DNA from: Oscillospiraceae bacterium
GTDB lineage: Bacteria > Bacillota > Clostridia > Oscillospirales > Acutalibacteraceae
Reading direction: 5' to 3'
DNA length: 55,294 nucleotides
NCBI GenBank assembly: GCA_015066105.1
Contig: SVOY01000016.1
Location: 1 to 55,294, forward strand
A model generated the notes under the pieces. The model made no database searches. It was not told the origin of the DNA and worked only from the letters and a program-made list of their open reading frames with translations. Made by a program: the position numbers and the translations under genes. Positions 26,410 through 34,723 of the stretch are shown here, one piece after another (within the stretch, counting starts at the first letter, position 1; each line of letters opens with the position of its first letter).

Positions 26410-27090
26410 TTACTGAAACAGTATGCTCAGGGCAAAAAGCACCTGTGCGGGAAAATAAGTATAAGAAACTGCATTGTGCAAAAATTCGGGACGCTTGATT
26501 CCGCCCTTATCAATACCAATCATAAGGTCCGAGAAAAAGAACAGTATTGCCCCAAAAATAAGACACAGACCGAAAAGCATATTACCGCCGCCGACCGCAA
26601 GTGCTCCGCCGGCAAAAGCACACACAAAGGCAAAGGCAAGCACGGGCGCGTATATAAGAAGCAGCTTTTTTCTGCCGCCGAGGCTGAGCCTTGCTTTTGC
26701 AAAAATCAGAAGCACCGCACTGACAGCCGCCGTCGCCGCAATTACAGCCATGGCGTGCGGCAACAGCTTATGATCACCCGTAAGCAGAAATGTGAGTATA
26801 TATACAATATGACCCAGGGCAAAAAACACCACACCGAAAATAAAGTATTTCTCATTTCTGTAGCTTAAGAAAAAGTCACCGAGCACACCGAAAAAGAGTG
26901 CACCGATAAGCATAAGCGAATACGCCGTAACGCATCTTAATGCAAAGGCACATAAAAGGCCCGTTGCAAAATACATAAGCGCGCAGAGCATTTTTATTTT
27001 GAAGCCGTATTTTTCCGAAAGACCGCTTTTTTGCGTAATTACGGGCATAAGTGCCGAAAGCAACGCAAAAATCAGAACCATAGTTTTCAT
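26410..27090 (-). CDS. YhhN/TMEM86-family membrane protein (lysoplasmalogenase-like)
   Basis: The 226-residue protein has about eight membrane helices. The GVLGDFFLSYRNEKYFIFGVVFFALGHIVYI region (about 68-98) and the acidic FFSDLMIGID segment near 195 match YhhN. Known members cleave the vinyl-ether bond of lysoplasmalogens, and clostridia make plasmalogens. Why it is in a sugar operon is unclear; it may be bystander cargo, or the locus may act on glycolipids. GGAGAAAAT precedes the ATG. Confidence 0.82.
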   Translation of the reverse strand: MKTMVLIFALLSALMPVITQKSGLSEKYGFKIKMLCALMYFATGLLCAFALRCVTAYSLMLIGALFFGVLGDFFLSYRNEKYFIFGVVFFALGHIVYILTFLLTGDHKLLPHAMAVIAATAAVSAVLLIFAKARLSLGGRKKLLLIYAPVLAFAFVCAFAGGALAVGGGNMLFGLCLIFGAILFFFSDLMIGIDKGGIKRPEFLHNAVSYTYFPAQVLFALSILFQ

Positions 27091-27105
27091 ATTTTCTCCA
27101 CAGCC

Positions 27106-28494
27106 TCAATCAAGGTTATAATCGGTAAGGTAAGCCCTTGTGTTGTTCACCATTTTGTCAAAAAGCTCCCTTGCTTCACCGAGGCTGCAGGTAACAAGCG
27201 GGTCATTTGCAAACACTTCAAAAATTCTGTCAAGGCTTCTTTCGGCTATTGCGTCGGAAAGCACCTCCTGCTGAGTGCAGCTGCGTGAAATAAGAGGATA
27301 AATTTCCTTTGGAATTTCACCTGCAACCACGGGAGTCACCGTGCCCGACCTGAAGGAAGCATTAGTCTCAACAACGGCACCGAGAGGAAGATTTGGAATC
27401 TGGCCGCGGTTTGGAAGGTTGACATTTGTTACAAAATCACCAAGGCCGAGAATAGCCCTCATCTGCTTTACGCCCTCTTCACCCGTCAGCTTAAGCCTGA
27501 TTTCCTCCTCGCCGTTCAAAAGCCGCTTGCTTTTTTCAAGGCGCTGCTTAAGCTCGTCCTTTCTTGACCATACGGGGGTAAGATGAAAAAGCATCTGCTC
27601 AACCCTGTCGTTATTTTCAAGATACCACTTACCCTCGCAGAATTCCGCAAGATGTCTGTCGCCTGCGGCGGCGATATAGCCGAAGCGGCGGAAAAGGTCA
27701 ATTTTGACCTTGTGGGCATTGCCGTGAAAGCTCTTGAGCCACTCGGGGTCAACATATTCCGTACAGCCATCCTTGTATTTTTCACAGAATTCTCTGTAAT
27801 AAGGGAAAAGGTCAACATTTCTGTAGGTGGCCTTTGTAAGCCATGTGAAGTGATTGACACCGACGGGATTGACCTTTACGTCCTTTCTTTTAACATCCTC
27901 ATTAAAAAGCACACTTGCCATTTTTGCAAGCACATCCTGGGTACCGAAAACCTCATGGCAGCAGCCGAAGGCCTTTATTGCGGGGAAAACTCTGTAAAGG
28001 GTCTTAACGCAAAGAGTCATCGGGTTAGTGTAATTGATAACCCAGGCATCGGGTGAGTATTTTTTTATGCTTTCGGCAATTTCCTCAAACATGGGCAGTG
28101 TGCGCATTGCACGCACAACACCGCCGGGGCCCGTTGTATCGCCTACGGACTGATAAATGCCGTACTCCTCGGGGGCGTGAACATCACTTTCCATTTCATC
28201 AAACGTACCGGGAAGAATGGAGATAATTACAAAATCCGCACCGGTAAGAGCCTCGCCGATAGTCTCAACTGCCTTGTATTTCCATTCCGAGGTTGCCTCG
28301 GGCAGAGAATTATATTTGTTGCCGATTATCTCATTTGCTTTTGCGGCCTCAAAATCAATGTCGTAAAGCTCAACTCTGCCACTCATATCACCGGCCGTTG
28401 CAAGGTCACTCATAAGTCCCCACGCCCAGCCTCTTGAGCCGCCGCCTATATAGGCTATTTTTACATCCACCGCTTTATTGTCAATGTATTTCAT
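27106..28494 (-). CDS. GH4 family NAD-dependent glycosidase (alpha-glucosidase/galactosidase type)
   Basis: The 462-residue protein has an NAD-binding start VKIAYIGGGSRGW (11-23), the INYTNPM motif (153-159), C179 in GCCHEV and H215 in GVNHF, which are the likely metal ligands. GH4 enzymes open glycosidic bonds by oxidising C3 and eliminating, using NAD+ and Mn2+, and can accept alpha or beta and phosphorylated sugars. The Cys-His-Glu form is usual for alpha-acting members. It is second gene of the leftward sugar operon, 12 nt after the membrane phosphoesterase gene. Confidence 0.92.
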   Translation of the reverse strand: MKYIDNKAVDVKIAYIGGGSRGWAWGLMSDLATAGDMSGRVELYDIDFEAAKANEIIGNKYNSLPEATSEWKYKAVETIGEALTGADFVIISILPGTFDEMESDVHAPEEYGIYQSVGDTTGPGGVVRAMRTLPMFEEIAESIKKYSPDAWVINYTNPMTLCVKTLYRVFPAIKAFGCCHEVFGTQDVLAKMASVLFNEDVKRKDVKVNPVGVNHFTWLTKATYRNVDLFPYYREFCEKYKDGCTEYVDPEWLKSFHGNAHKVKIDLFRRFGYIAAAGDRHLAEFCEGKWYLENNDRVEQMLFHLTPVWSRKDELKQRLEKSKRLLNGEEEIRLKLTGEEGVKQMRAILGLGDFVTNVNLPNRGQIPNLPLGAVVETNASFRSGTVTPVVAGEIPKEIYPLISRSCTQQEVLSDAIAERSLDRIFEVFANDPLVTCSLGEARELFDKMVNNTRAYLTDYNLD

Positions 28495-28506
28495 ATAACC
28501 GCTCCT

Positions 28507-29610
28507 TTACTGATGGTTGAAAATTCTTTCGGCGGTATAGGTGCCGTCCTTTTTTATGTCAAGCACGGTACAGCCCTGAAGCCACTCGTTTTCGGGTGAA
28601 TCAAACTTGCTTTGCATGGTATATGTATCATAGCCCGAGGTCTGAATGTACGAGAAAAGAATATCCTCATACATAACGCCGAAGTCATTCACATGGTCGT
28701 GACCGAAATAGACTGCCCGGGTACTGCCCTTTTCCAGCATTGCATCAACAAGGCCCGAATTGAAGCCCGATTCACACACACCCTCCCGCTTTTCGCCGTA
28801 AAGGAAGTCGCTCTCGCTGTATTCCCTTTCAGCCTCATAGGGAGGAATGTGAATAACCGCTACTGAGCGGAAATAGCCGTATTGAGCCGTAAGGGCATCG
28901 TGCTTTTCCTTATACCACTCAACCTGGGAGGGCTTTACGCCGTCATAAACTTCACCGAAGATATTTTTGACACCGTATTTTATCTTTGAGCCCACGCTCA
29001 TATAGCTGCCCGAATCCATAAGGAAAAAGACCTCTCTGAGGCTGCCGTCGGAATTGAGGATGTTGATTGTGCAGTTTCCGTGGCCGTCAACGCCCTTTTT
29101 GCCCTGCTTAAGCAGGCAGTGCTCATAGGAGGAGTAAAGCTTTATAACCTTTTCGCGCGACATAGCCATAAAGCCCTCGCCCTCATGGTTACCGAGCACT
29201 GCGGCCCAATAAACACCAAGCTTTTCCATAAGCTCTGCAAGCTCAATATTTCTTTGTCTGTTAAAGCCGTAGGTTACATTGTCGCCGCCGAAAATAACAA
29301 GGTCAGGCTTTTGCTCTTTTATGTTTTCAACAAGGTATGTAACTGTTGTTTTGTTGAGCTCCGGGTCATCTGTAATATGTGTATCCGTAAACATCAGCAC
29401 CCTGAATTTGCCGTCACCGTTCTTTTTCACCGTAACACTGTCTTCTGTTTCGGAAACAATGACAACGTCATTCTGAATTTTTTCCACCGATGAAATATCA
29501 TAGGGAAGTCCCTCTGAATTCTTTTTAACTGCAAAGCCGCCTGCACCGGCTGCTGCCGCCGCAAGTAAAACCGCAATAGCTGTAACGGCTATTTTTGCAC
29601 CTTTTTTCAT
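28507..29610 (-). CDS. Membrane-anchored calcineurin-like metallophosphoesterase
   Basis: The 367-residue protein has an N-terminal hydrophobic segment (about 6-26) that should export it or tether it to the outer face. Metal motifs are complete: FTDTH (about 53-57), GGDN (about 88-91), GNHE (about 121-124), a His in VIHIPPYE and GHDH near the end. It resembles predicted phosphodiesterases of the Icc/CpdA superfamily, some of which act on phospho-glycans outside the cell. It is first gene of the leftward six-gene sugar operon. ATG at 29610 has AAAGGA 9 nt upstream; the ATG at 29619 abuts that site. Confidence 0.87.
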   Translation of the reverse strand: MKKGAKIAVTAIAVLLAAAAAGAGGFAVKKNSEGLPYDISSVEKIQNDVVIVSETEDSVTVKKNGDGKFRVLMFTDTHITDDPELNKTTVTYLVENIKEQKPDLVIFGGDNVTYGFNRQRNIELAELMEKLGVYWAAVLGNHEGEGFMAMSREKVIKLYSSYEHCLLKQGKKGVDGHGNCTINILNSDGSLREVFFLMDSGSYMSVGSKIKYGVKNIFGEVYDGVKPSQVEWYKEKHDALTAQYGYFRSVAVIHIPPYEAEREYSESDFLYGEKREGVCESGFNSGLVDAMLEKGSTRAVYFGHDHVNDFGVMYEDILFSYIQTSGYDTYTMQSKFDSPENEWLQGCTVLDIKKDGTYTAERIFNHQ

Positions 29611-29669
29611 ACATATCATTCCTTTTTACTGTTTTAATAATATAATACATCTAATTTGTTATATTTTCC

Positions 29670-29714
29670 TTGATTATTTTGATGAATTCAAAGTGTTTTC
29701 TTGACTTTTTTGAT
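29670..29714. promoter_or_regulatory. Candidate AraC-protein operator (direct repeat)
   Basis: TTGATTATTTTGAT (29670-29683) and TTGACTTTTTTGAT (29701-29714) are direct repeats matching at 12 of 14 positions, 31 bp apart, about three helical turns. They lie between the divergent sugar operons, and the second overlaps the -35 box of the regulator's own promoter. AraC-type proteins often bind such repeats. No experiment supports it here. Confidence 0.5.
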
Positions 29715-29729
29715 ACGGAATGATATATT
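29701..29729 (+). promoter_or_regulatory. Promoter of the araC-type gene and GH31
   Basis: TTGACT (29701-29706), a 17-bp spacer and TATATT (29724-29729) lie 26 nt before the ATG at 29755. This is why the TTG at 29701 cannot be the start codon. Confidence 0.7.
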
Positions 29730-29754
29730 CAAAAAAAGAAAGCAGGTGCAATGT

Positions 29755-30573
29755 ATGAGTAACATCAAGTTTGACCCGGACAAAAATTTTTATTTCCACC
29801 ACGGTATGAGCAAAAGAGTTGCCGAAACGGGCACCTCCTGGCCTCACTATCACTCCCTTTATGAAATATATTTTCTTAAAGAGGGCAGCTGCACCTACAT
29901 AATAGACGACAAGGTTTACAACGTACGCTCCGGAGATATTGTAATAATCCCCGACGGAATTATACACCACACAAAATACGATAACATAAAACATTCAAGA
30001 ATACTGATAAACTGCAGAAAGGATTATATTCCCCAATCGGTCAGAGCGGGCATTTTCTCGGGGAATTATCTTTACCGAAATCCCTTTGTCACCGATGAAA
30101 TAAAAAGGCTTCTTACAAAAATTGAAAAGGAATATATGCTCAGGGATGCCTTTTCGGATGAGGTTATGCTCTGTCACACCCATTCACTTTTTTATCTTCT
30201 TATGCGAAACGCCGACACCTGCCTTGCCGTTGACGAGGGCAACAGAGTAATTGAGCAGGCCGTTGCATACATTAAAGAGAATTTTGCCTCGGACATCACC
30301 CTGTCCTCTCTTTCAAAAATGTTCTGCGTAAGCCCCGAGCATTTTTCGAGAATGTTCAAAAAGGAAACGGGGCTTGGCTTTTCAAAATATCTCAACTCTC
30401 TGCGATTACAGCACGCCGAGCAGCTGCTGAAATCCGCAGAAATACAGAACATAACACGGGTTGCGGAGTGCTGCGGCTTTGAGGACAGCAATTATTTTTC
30501 AAAAAAATTCAAGGAGGCCTACGGTGCCTCGCCGAAAAAGGTACAGAAGACGGGAAGGGGCCAAGGAAAATGA
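29755..30573 (+). CDS. AraC/XylS-family transcriptional regulator
   Basis: The 272-residue protein has an N-terminal cupin sensor domain (about 15-100, with HYHSLYEIYFLKEG and the GDIVIIPDG strand) and two C-terminal helix-turn-helix motifs (about 180-265), ending in the family signature CGFEDSNYFSKKFKEAYGASP. The cupin half probably binds the inducing sugar. It shares a 4-nt ATGA overlap with the GH31 gene and is divergent from the GH4/GH63 operon, so it most likely controls both. ATG at 29755 is chosen because the promoter occupies the upstream part of the longer frame. Confidence 0.92.
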   Translation: MSNIKFDPDKNFYFHHGMSKRVAETGTSWPHYHSLYEIYFLKEGSCTYIIDDKVYNVRSGDIVIIPDGIIHHTKYDNIKHSRILINCRKDYIPQSVRAGIFSGNYLYRNPFVTDEIKRLLTKIEKEYMLRDAFSDEVMLCHTHSLFYLLMRNADTCLAVDEGNRVIEQAVAYIKENFASDITLSSLSKMFCVSPEHFSRMFKKETGLGFSKYLNSLRLQHAEQLLKSAEIQNITRVAECCGFEDSNYFSKKFKEAYGASPKKVQKTGRGQGK

Positions 30574-32912
30574 ATAAATTCAACCACAATTTTACTCTTT
30601 ACGATAAAACAGAGCACAGCCGCTTTTATGCCTCTGACGGCAATATTGCAAGGCTTGATTTTGTAAGCGGAAGCTGTATGCGCGTTGCCTTATATAAGGC
30701 GGCGGACACTCTTCTGCCCACCTTTTCGGTGTGCCCCGACAATGCCCTGCTTATGAACGGCAGAGAAAGACTTTCCACAGACGGCTTTGAAATGTACACG
30801 CCCGGAATCAAAGAAACCGCAGAGGGCGAAAGCTTTACGCTTGACTGCGGTGTTGAAATAAGGCTTGATTTGCATAATTTCTGCCTTTCCTGCTTTGTTG
30901 ACGGCAAGGCTCTTTTTGCCGACAGAAAGCCCCTTGCCTATAACCTTGAGGGTGAATTCGGCAAGGACAGCTTTCACTACGTGACAAGGGAGAAAAGCGA
31001 AAAAATCTACGGTCTTGGTGACAAGGGAGGCAGACTTGACAAATCGGGCAGAGCCTTCCGCATAGAATGCAGTGACGCAATGGGCTACGATGCAAGCGAA
31101 AGTGACCCCCTTTATAAGCATCTGCCCTTTTTCATCTGCGAAAACAGCACAGGTGCCTACGGCATTTTTTACGACACAACGGATACCTCCTATGCAGACT
31201 TCGGCAAGGAAATAAACAACTACTACCCCACCTATAAGCATTTCCGCACCGAGGACAATGCTCTTGTTTACTATGTATTTTTCGGCAGTAAGCTGTCTGT
31301 TCTTCAGCAGTTCTGCCGCCTTTGCGGAAAGCAGCCTCTCCCGCCCCGCTTCAGCTTTGACTACTGTGCAAGCACAATGGCCTATACCGATGCTCCCGAC
31401 AGTGAAAAGCAGTTTGACGGATTCCTTGATAAGCTCAGACAAACGGACATTTCCTGCAGCGGCTTTTATCTTTCCTCGGGCTACACCTCAATAGGAAGGC
31501 TGCGCTGTGTGTTCAACTGGAACAGGGACAAATTCCCCGACCCTGCGGGCTTTATAAAAAAATTTGCCGATGAGGGTATAACCGTAATCCCCAACATAAA
31601 GCCCGCCTTTCTTCAGAGCCATCCCCTTTATGAAGAAATTGCAAAGGAGGGCCTGTTTATAAAAAATCCCGACGGCACCCCCTTCATTACGGAATTCTGG
31701 AACGGCTTCGGCAGCTACCTTGATTTTACCAATCCCCTTGCCTTTATGTTCTGGGATAAAAAGGTAACAGAGGCCCTGCTTGATTACGGTGTGACCGCCA
31801 CCTGGAACGATAACAACGAGTTTGACATAAAGGACTGCGATGCTCTTGCAAGCGGCTTTGGCGAGGGCGAGGTAAAGGCAGGCAGAATAAGGCCCGCACT
31901 TACCTACCTTATGGTGCTTTCATCCTATATGGCACAGATGAAAAAGGACTGCCTTAAAAGGCCCTTCATTTCAACAAGAAGCGGAAGCATAGCCGTAAGG
32001 CGGCTTGCACAGACCTGGTCGGGCGACAACAGAAGTGAATTCAGCGACCTGCGCTACTGCCATAACATAGGCCTTACCATGTCACTTTCGGGCTTTTTCT
32101 TTTACGGCCACGACCTTGGCGGCTTTGACGGAGATATGCCTTCAAGGGAGCTTCTTCTGCGTTGGCTTCAGCACGGTGTTTTTGAGCCGAGATTTACCAT
32201 CCATTCCTGGAACAGAGACGGCTCGGCAACCATGCCCTGGAGCTATGAGGATATAATCCCCGCCGCAAGAAAAATCCTTGCACAGAGAAAGCGCCTTATC
32301 CCTTACCTTTACAGCTGTGCTTACAGTGCAGTTGAAAAGGAAATCCCCCTCAACGCACCTGCCTTTCTTTATTACGACGACGAAAAGCTTAAAGAGGAAA
32401 GCGATACAATGATGCTCGGCAGAGATATCCTCGTCGGCTTTGTTTTTTACGAGGGCGAAACCCGGGCAGAAATATATCTGCCCGAAAAGGACAGCTGGTA
32501 TCTCGGCAACAGGCTATATAAGGGCGGTCAGACGGTGAAGGTCGATATCCCCGCAGAGGCGGAAACACCCTGCTTTATAAAAAGCGGCAGTGTCATCCCC
32601 ACCGACGAAGCTCCCTACGGCTTCAAGTCAGAGCAGGACATTGTTTTCACCGTTTATCCCGTTGAGGAGGGCACCTTTGAAGCCGAATTCTTTACCGATG
32701 ACGGCGTTTCCTTCAGATATCTTAAAAACGAATGTGTAAGGCTCAAATTTACCGTTACCTGCGAAAAAGGCAGAGTGACCGTCAGCTATATAAACGAGGG
32801 CACTATGGACTTTGACGTAAAGCTCAGACTCTGCGAGGCTGACAAGCGTAGGGTGGTGAGCCTACTCCGAACCTCGCCTGAAAGCGTGCATTTTCGCGAA
32901 GCGGATTTTTGA
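30570..32912 (+). CDS. GH31 family alpha-glucosidase/alpha-xylosidase-like enzyme
   Basis: In this 780-residue cytoplasmic protein residues about 20-250 are the N-terminal beta-sandwich (IYGLGDKGGRLD near 146-157). The TIM barrel follows with nucleophile D414 in TWNDNNEFD and acid/base D486 in TWSGDNRSEF, then C-terminal beta domains (DILVGFVFYEG near 620). GH31 members release alpha-linked glucose or xylose; which linkage cannot be told. It overlaps araC by 4 nt. The final residues and the stop codon lie inside a hairpin-bounded repeat (32901-32986), so the C-terminus may be partly repeat-derived. Confidence 0.93.
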   Translation: MNKFNHNFTLYDKTEHSRFYASDGNIARLDFVSGSCMRVALYKAADTLLPTFSVCPDNALLMNGRERLSTDGFEMYTPGIKETAEGESFTLDCGVEIRLDLHNFCLSCFVDGKALFADRKPLAYNLEGEFGKDSFHYVTREKSEKIYGLGDKGGRLDKSGRAFRIECSDAMGYDASESDPLYKHLPFFICENSTGAYGIFYDTTDTSYADFGKEINNYYPTYKHFRTEDNALVYYVFFGSKLSVLQQFCRLCGKQPLPPRFSFDYCASTMAYTDAPDSEKQFDGFLDKLRQTDISCSGFYLSSGYTSIGRLRCVFNWNRDKFPDPAGFIKKFADEGITVIPNIKPAFLQSHPLYEEIAKEGLFIKNPDGTPFITEFWNGFGSYLDFTNPLAFMFWDKKVTEALLDYGVTATWNDNNEFDIKDCDALASGFGEGEVKAGRIRPALTYLMVLSSYMAQMKKDCLKRPFISTRSGSIAVRRLAQTWSGDNRSEFSDLRYCHNIGLTMSLSGFFFYGHDLGGFDGDMPSRELLLRWLQHGVFEPRFTIHSWNRDGSATMPWSYEDIIPAARKILAQRKRLIPYLYSCAYSAVEKEIPLNAPAFLYYDDEKLKEESDTMMLGRDILVGFVFYEGETRAEIYLPEKDSWYLGNRLYKGGQTVKVDIPAEAETPCFIKSGSVIPTDEAPYGFKSEQDIVFTVYPVEEGTFEAEFFTDDGVSFRYLKNECVRLKFTVTCEKGRVTVSYINEGTMDFDVKLRLCEADKRRVVSLLRTSPESVHFREADF

Positions 32913-32986
32913 CAAGGCAAGGCACAAAACGCAGTAAATCCTTGCGGATTTACGAGTATTTTAACGAAGTATTGGCGAAAATCCGC
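32901..32986. repeat. Hairpin-bounded intergenic repeat at the GH31 3' end
   Basis: Inverted 9-bp ends GCGGATTTT (32901-32909) and AAAATCCGC (32978-32986) enclose a perfect palindrome GTAAATCC-TTGC-GGATTTAC (32934-32953). The type of sequence (GCAGTAAATCC...GGATTTACGAG) resembles dispersed repeats known from gut clostridia (from memory, not searched). The left end carries the GH31 stop codon (32910-32912). Confidence 0.55.
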
Positions 32987-33045
32987 CCGTAAAAAACGGG
33001 GTTAGGATTATACTCGCCGCCTATGGTGGCAGTAGCCGAATAATA

Positions 33046-33096
33046 AAACAGATGTGTTTTCAAGGTAACCGCTACCTGAAAGCACATCTGTTTTTT
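33046..33096. terminator. Terminator between GH31 and the kinase-fold gene
   Basis: A long stem begins AAACAGATGTG at 33046 and ends with CACATCTGTTTTTT at 33096, with one wobble and one bulge. A run on the left and T run on the right allow action in both directions. Confidence 0.85.
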
Positions 33097-33114
33097 AGGT
33101 TTAACTGAGTTTTT

Positions 33115-34056
33115 TTATGCTTTGTCGTTCAGCTTCTTCATCTCTTTTTTCAGCCTTGCAAAATTCAAATCCTCCCAAAGCGGTAAAATATGGCCGCCCT
33201 TGAGCCTCATTGAAGCCTCAAGCATTGCTCCGTAATACGCCACTCTGAAATCCGTGAGCTCAGTTGCACCGCATTTTCCTTTATACGCTTCATAAAGTCC
33301 GTAGGCATCGCCCCACATATTGCGAAGCTGAAACAAATCGTATTCTCTGTCTGCCCATATACTGCCGCAGGGGTCTATAAATGCAACAAGCTCAAGGCTT
33401 TTCGGGTCTGCCATTATATTCATAATATTAAGGTCAGCGTGGATAAGCACGGGGGTTGTATTCTCCCGCGGGAGGCTGTCGAAAAGCTCTGTTGCCTGAT
33501 AAAGCAGCTCCATTTTCTTCCTGCTGAATTTTCCCTCATCGGTCAGCTGCTTCAATCCGCAAAGCCACGGCTCCTGCTTTTCCTTTTTGTAATACTCATA
33601 CCAGCTGTCGTAAACGGGATTTGACAGTGAGCCGAATTTATCGTTTGTAACGCTGTGCCACTCAAGCATACCGTCAATAACCTTATCGGCAAATTTCTGC
33701 TTAAGGGCCTTGCTCTTTAATAAAAATACGGGATTCAATACATTCTGACCCTCAACAAAGCTCATTGCCAACACAGCGGTAGCTTCATCCTCATAGGTAA
33801 AAAGCACCTCGGGCATTTTAACGCTTGTATTTTCTGACAGCAGCTTCAGCTGCTGAGCCTCTTCAGCGTGCATACCCTCAAGCTTATAGCCCTTTACGGC
33901 AATAACACTGCCGTCAGAAAGGCCTACCCTGTAAACTCTTCCGTAGCTGCCGCCGCCTATAAATTTAAAGCTTTCCGCCTTTTTACCAAGCTTTCCGGCA
34001 ATAACCTCCGGCAAAACTGACCTCAGATGCTTATCACTGTTATCGAGAAATTTCAT
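33115..34056 (-). CDS. Aminoglycoside-phosphotransferase-fold small-molecule kinase
   Basis: The 313-residue protein of APH/choline-kinase fold has a GGGSYGRVYRV glycine-rich loop (about 33-43), an AVKGYK lysine near 56, the catalytic HADLNIMNI loop (about 208-216) and the metal-binding IDP near 227. The sequence is nearer to fructosamine-kinase or homoserine-kinase-like members than to resistance enzymes, so antibiotic resistance should not be assumed. It is a single gene with AAAGGAGG upstream, just left of the integration site. Confidence 0.82.
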   Translation of the reverse strand: MKFLDNSDKHLRSVLPEVIAGKLGKKAESFKFIGGGSYGRVYRVGLSDGSVIAVKGYKLEGMHAEEAQQLKLLSENTSVKMPEVLFTYEDEATAVLAMSFVEGQNVLNPVFLLKSKALKQKFADKVIDGMLEWHSVTNDKFGSLSNPVYDSWYEYYKKEKQEPWLCGLKQLTDEGKFSRKKMELLYQATELFDSLPRENTTPVLIHADLNIMNIMADPKSLELVAFIDPCGSIWADREYDLFQLRNMWGDAYGLYEAYKGKCGATELTDFRVAYYGAMLEASMRLKGGHILPLWEDLNFARLKKEMKKLNDKA

Positions 34057-34306
34057 ATTAAGCCTCCTTTTTCACATGCTGCATACCTTTTTGATTTTAT
34101 CACAAATCTTCTTCAAACGCAACAGCTGACGCATTTTAATGTGAAAGCGGAAATAACAGATAGCGAATTTTTTTAGACTGATAAAAAGAGCCGTTACACC
34201 TTTTTCCTTTTAGGTATGATGCCGTCAGAAGCTCTTGCTGTTACTAAAATTCGACGAAGCAATAGCGTCAGCTTTGTTCCATAATGATTATATTTTAAGC
34301 AAAAAA

Positions 34307-34342
34307 TGAGTATTCACAGGTCAAATCCCTTATGAATACTCA
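34307..34342 (-). terminator. Native terminator of the tRNA-Leu gene
   Basis: Stem TGAGTATTCA/TGAATACTCA (10 bp) followed on the minus strand by TTTTTT lies 3 nt after the CCA end of the tRNA-Leu fragment. It shows that this end is the original chromosomal side. Confidence 0.8.
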
Positions 34343-34345
34343 ATA

Positions 34346-34400
34346 TGGTGCCGGTGACCGGACTTGAACCGGTACGGTGTTGCCACCGAGGGATTTTAAG
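34346..34400 (-). pseudogene. tRNA-Leu (UAA) 3' half: attachment site of an integrated element
   Basis: Read on the minus strand, this 55-nt stretch runs from the anticodon loop and 3' stem (CTTAAAATCC, anticodon TAA) through a variable arm (CTCGGTGGCAACACCG), the T arm (CCGGTTCAAGTCCGG) and the acceptor half to CCA. The 5' half (acceptor GCCGGTG and D arm) is absent: the preceding bases have no tRNA character. Such 3' fragments are the classical att duplicate left by tyrosine-recombinase elements. The terminator on the left means the element lies to the right and the intact tRNA-Leu should be at its far end. No second copy is in the window. Confidence 0.85.
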
Positions 34401-34567
34401 TTGTTCTGGAGGGTTGTAAGGCAGTGTAAGAGAGTGTAAAAAGGACACACCTTCAATACACCCGGAACGCCCTATTTTACTGGGCTCATGGGCATTTTTC
34501 ACCCTCAAAAACGCCTCAATCCCAGACGTGGTGGGAAATGCCAAAAAACACGCTTTTTTTGCTGTTC

Positions 34568-34605
34568 GGAGGGATGTTGGAGGGATGTTAGAGGGATGCC
34601 GGAGG
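34568..34605 (+). repeat. 11-bp tandem repeat near the attachment site
   Basis: Three units GGAGGGATGTT / GGAGGGATGTT / AGAGGGATGCC and a partial fourth (GGAGG) lie between the tRNA-Leu fragment and the excisionase-like gene. Arm-type binding sites of integrase or excisionase are often short direct repeats placed like this (inference). The rest of 34401-34723 shows no gene or RNA that I can support. Confidence 0.6.
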
Positions 34606-34723
34606 TACGTCCCGTCTGCCTTCACAGCACCTTCCAAAAATAAACCGAGGAATTTTCCACGGTGTTCACACCGAGAAAATGAAAAAACCTTCTGTCACCG
34701 ACAAAAAACAGGAGGTTAAAACA

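Noticed and set aside
29701..29754. Upstream TTG start for the AraC protein
   Set aside because: The TTG is the -35 box of the promoter; the ATG at 29755 follows the predicted transcript start.
30570..32912. GH31 as a sulfoquinovosidase
   Set aside because: The catalytic context TWNDNNEFD and the neighbours (no sulfo-sugar pathway genes) do not support it.
33115..34056. Aminoglycoside resistance gene
   Set aside because: Only the general APH fold is shown; the sequence is nearer metabolite kinases and lies on the resident side of the att site.
34346..34400. A working tRNA-Leu gene
   Set aside because: The acceptor 5' strand, D arm and anticodon 5' strand are missing, so it cannot fold; treated as an att remnant.
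34314..34637. A 107-residue minus-strand open frame over the tRNA fragment
   Set aside because: It reads straight through the tRNA-Leu 3' half and its terminator and has no ribosome binding site or family.
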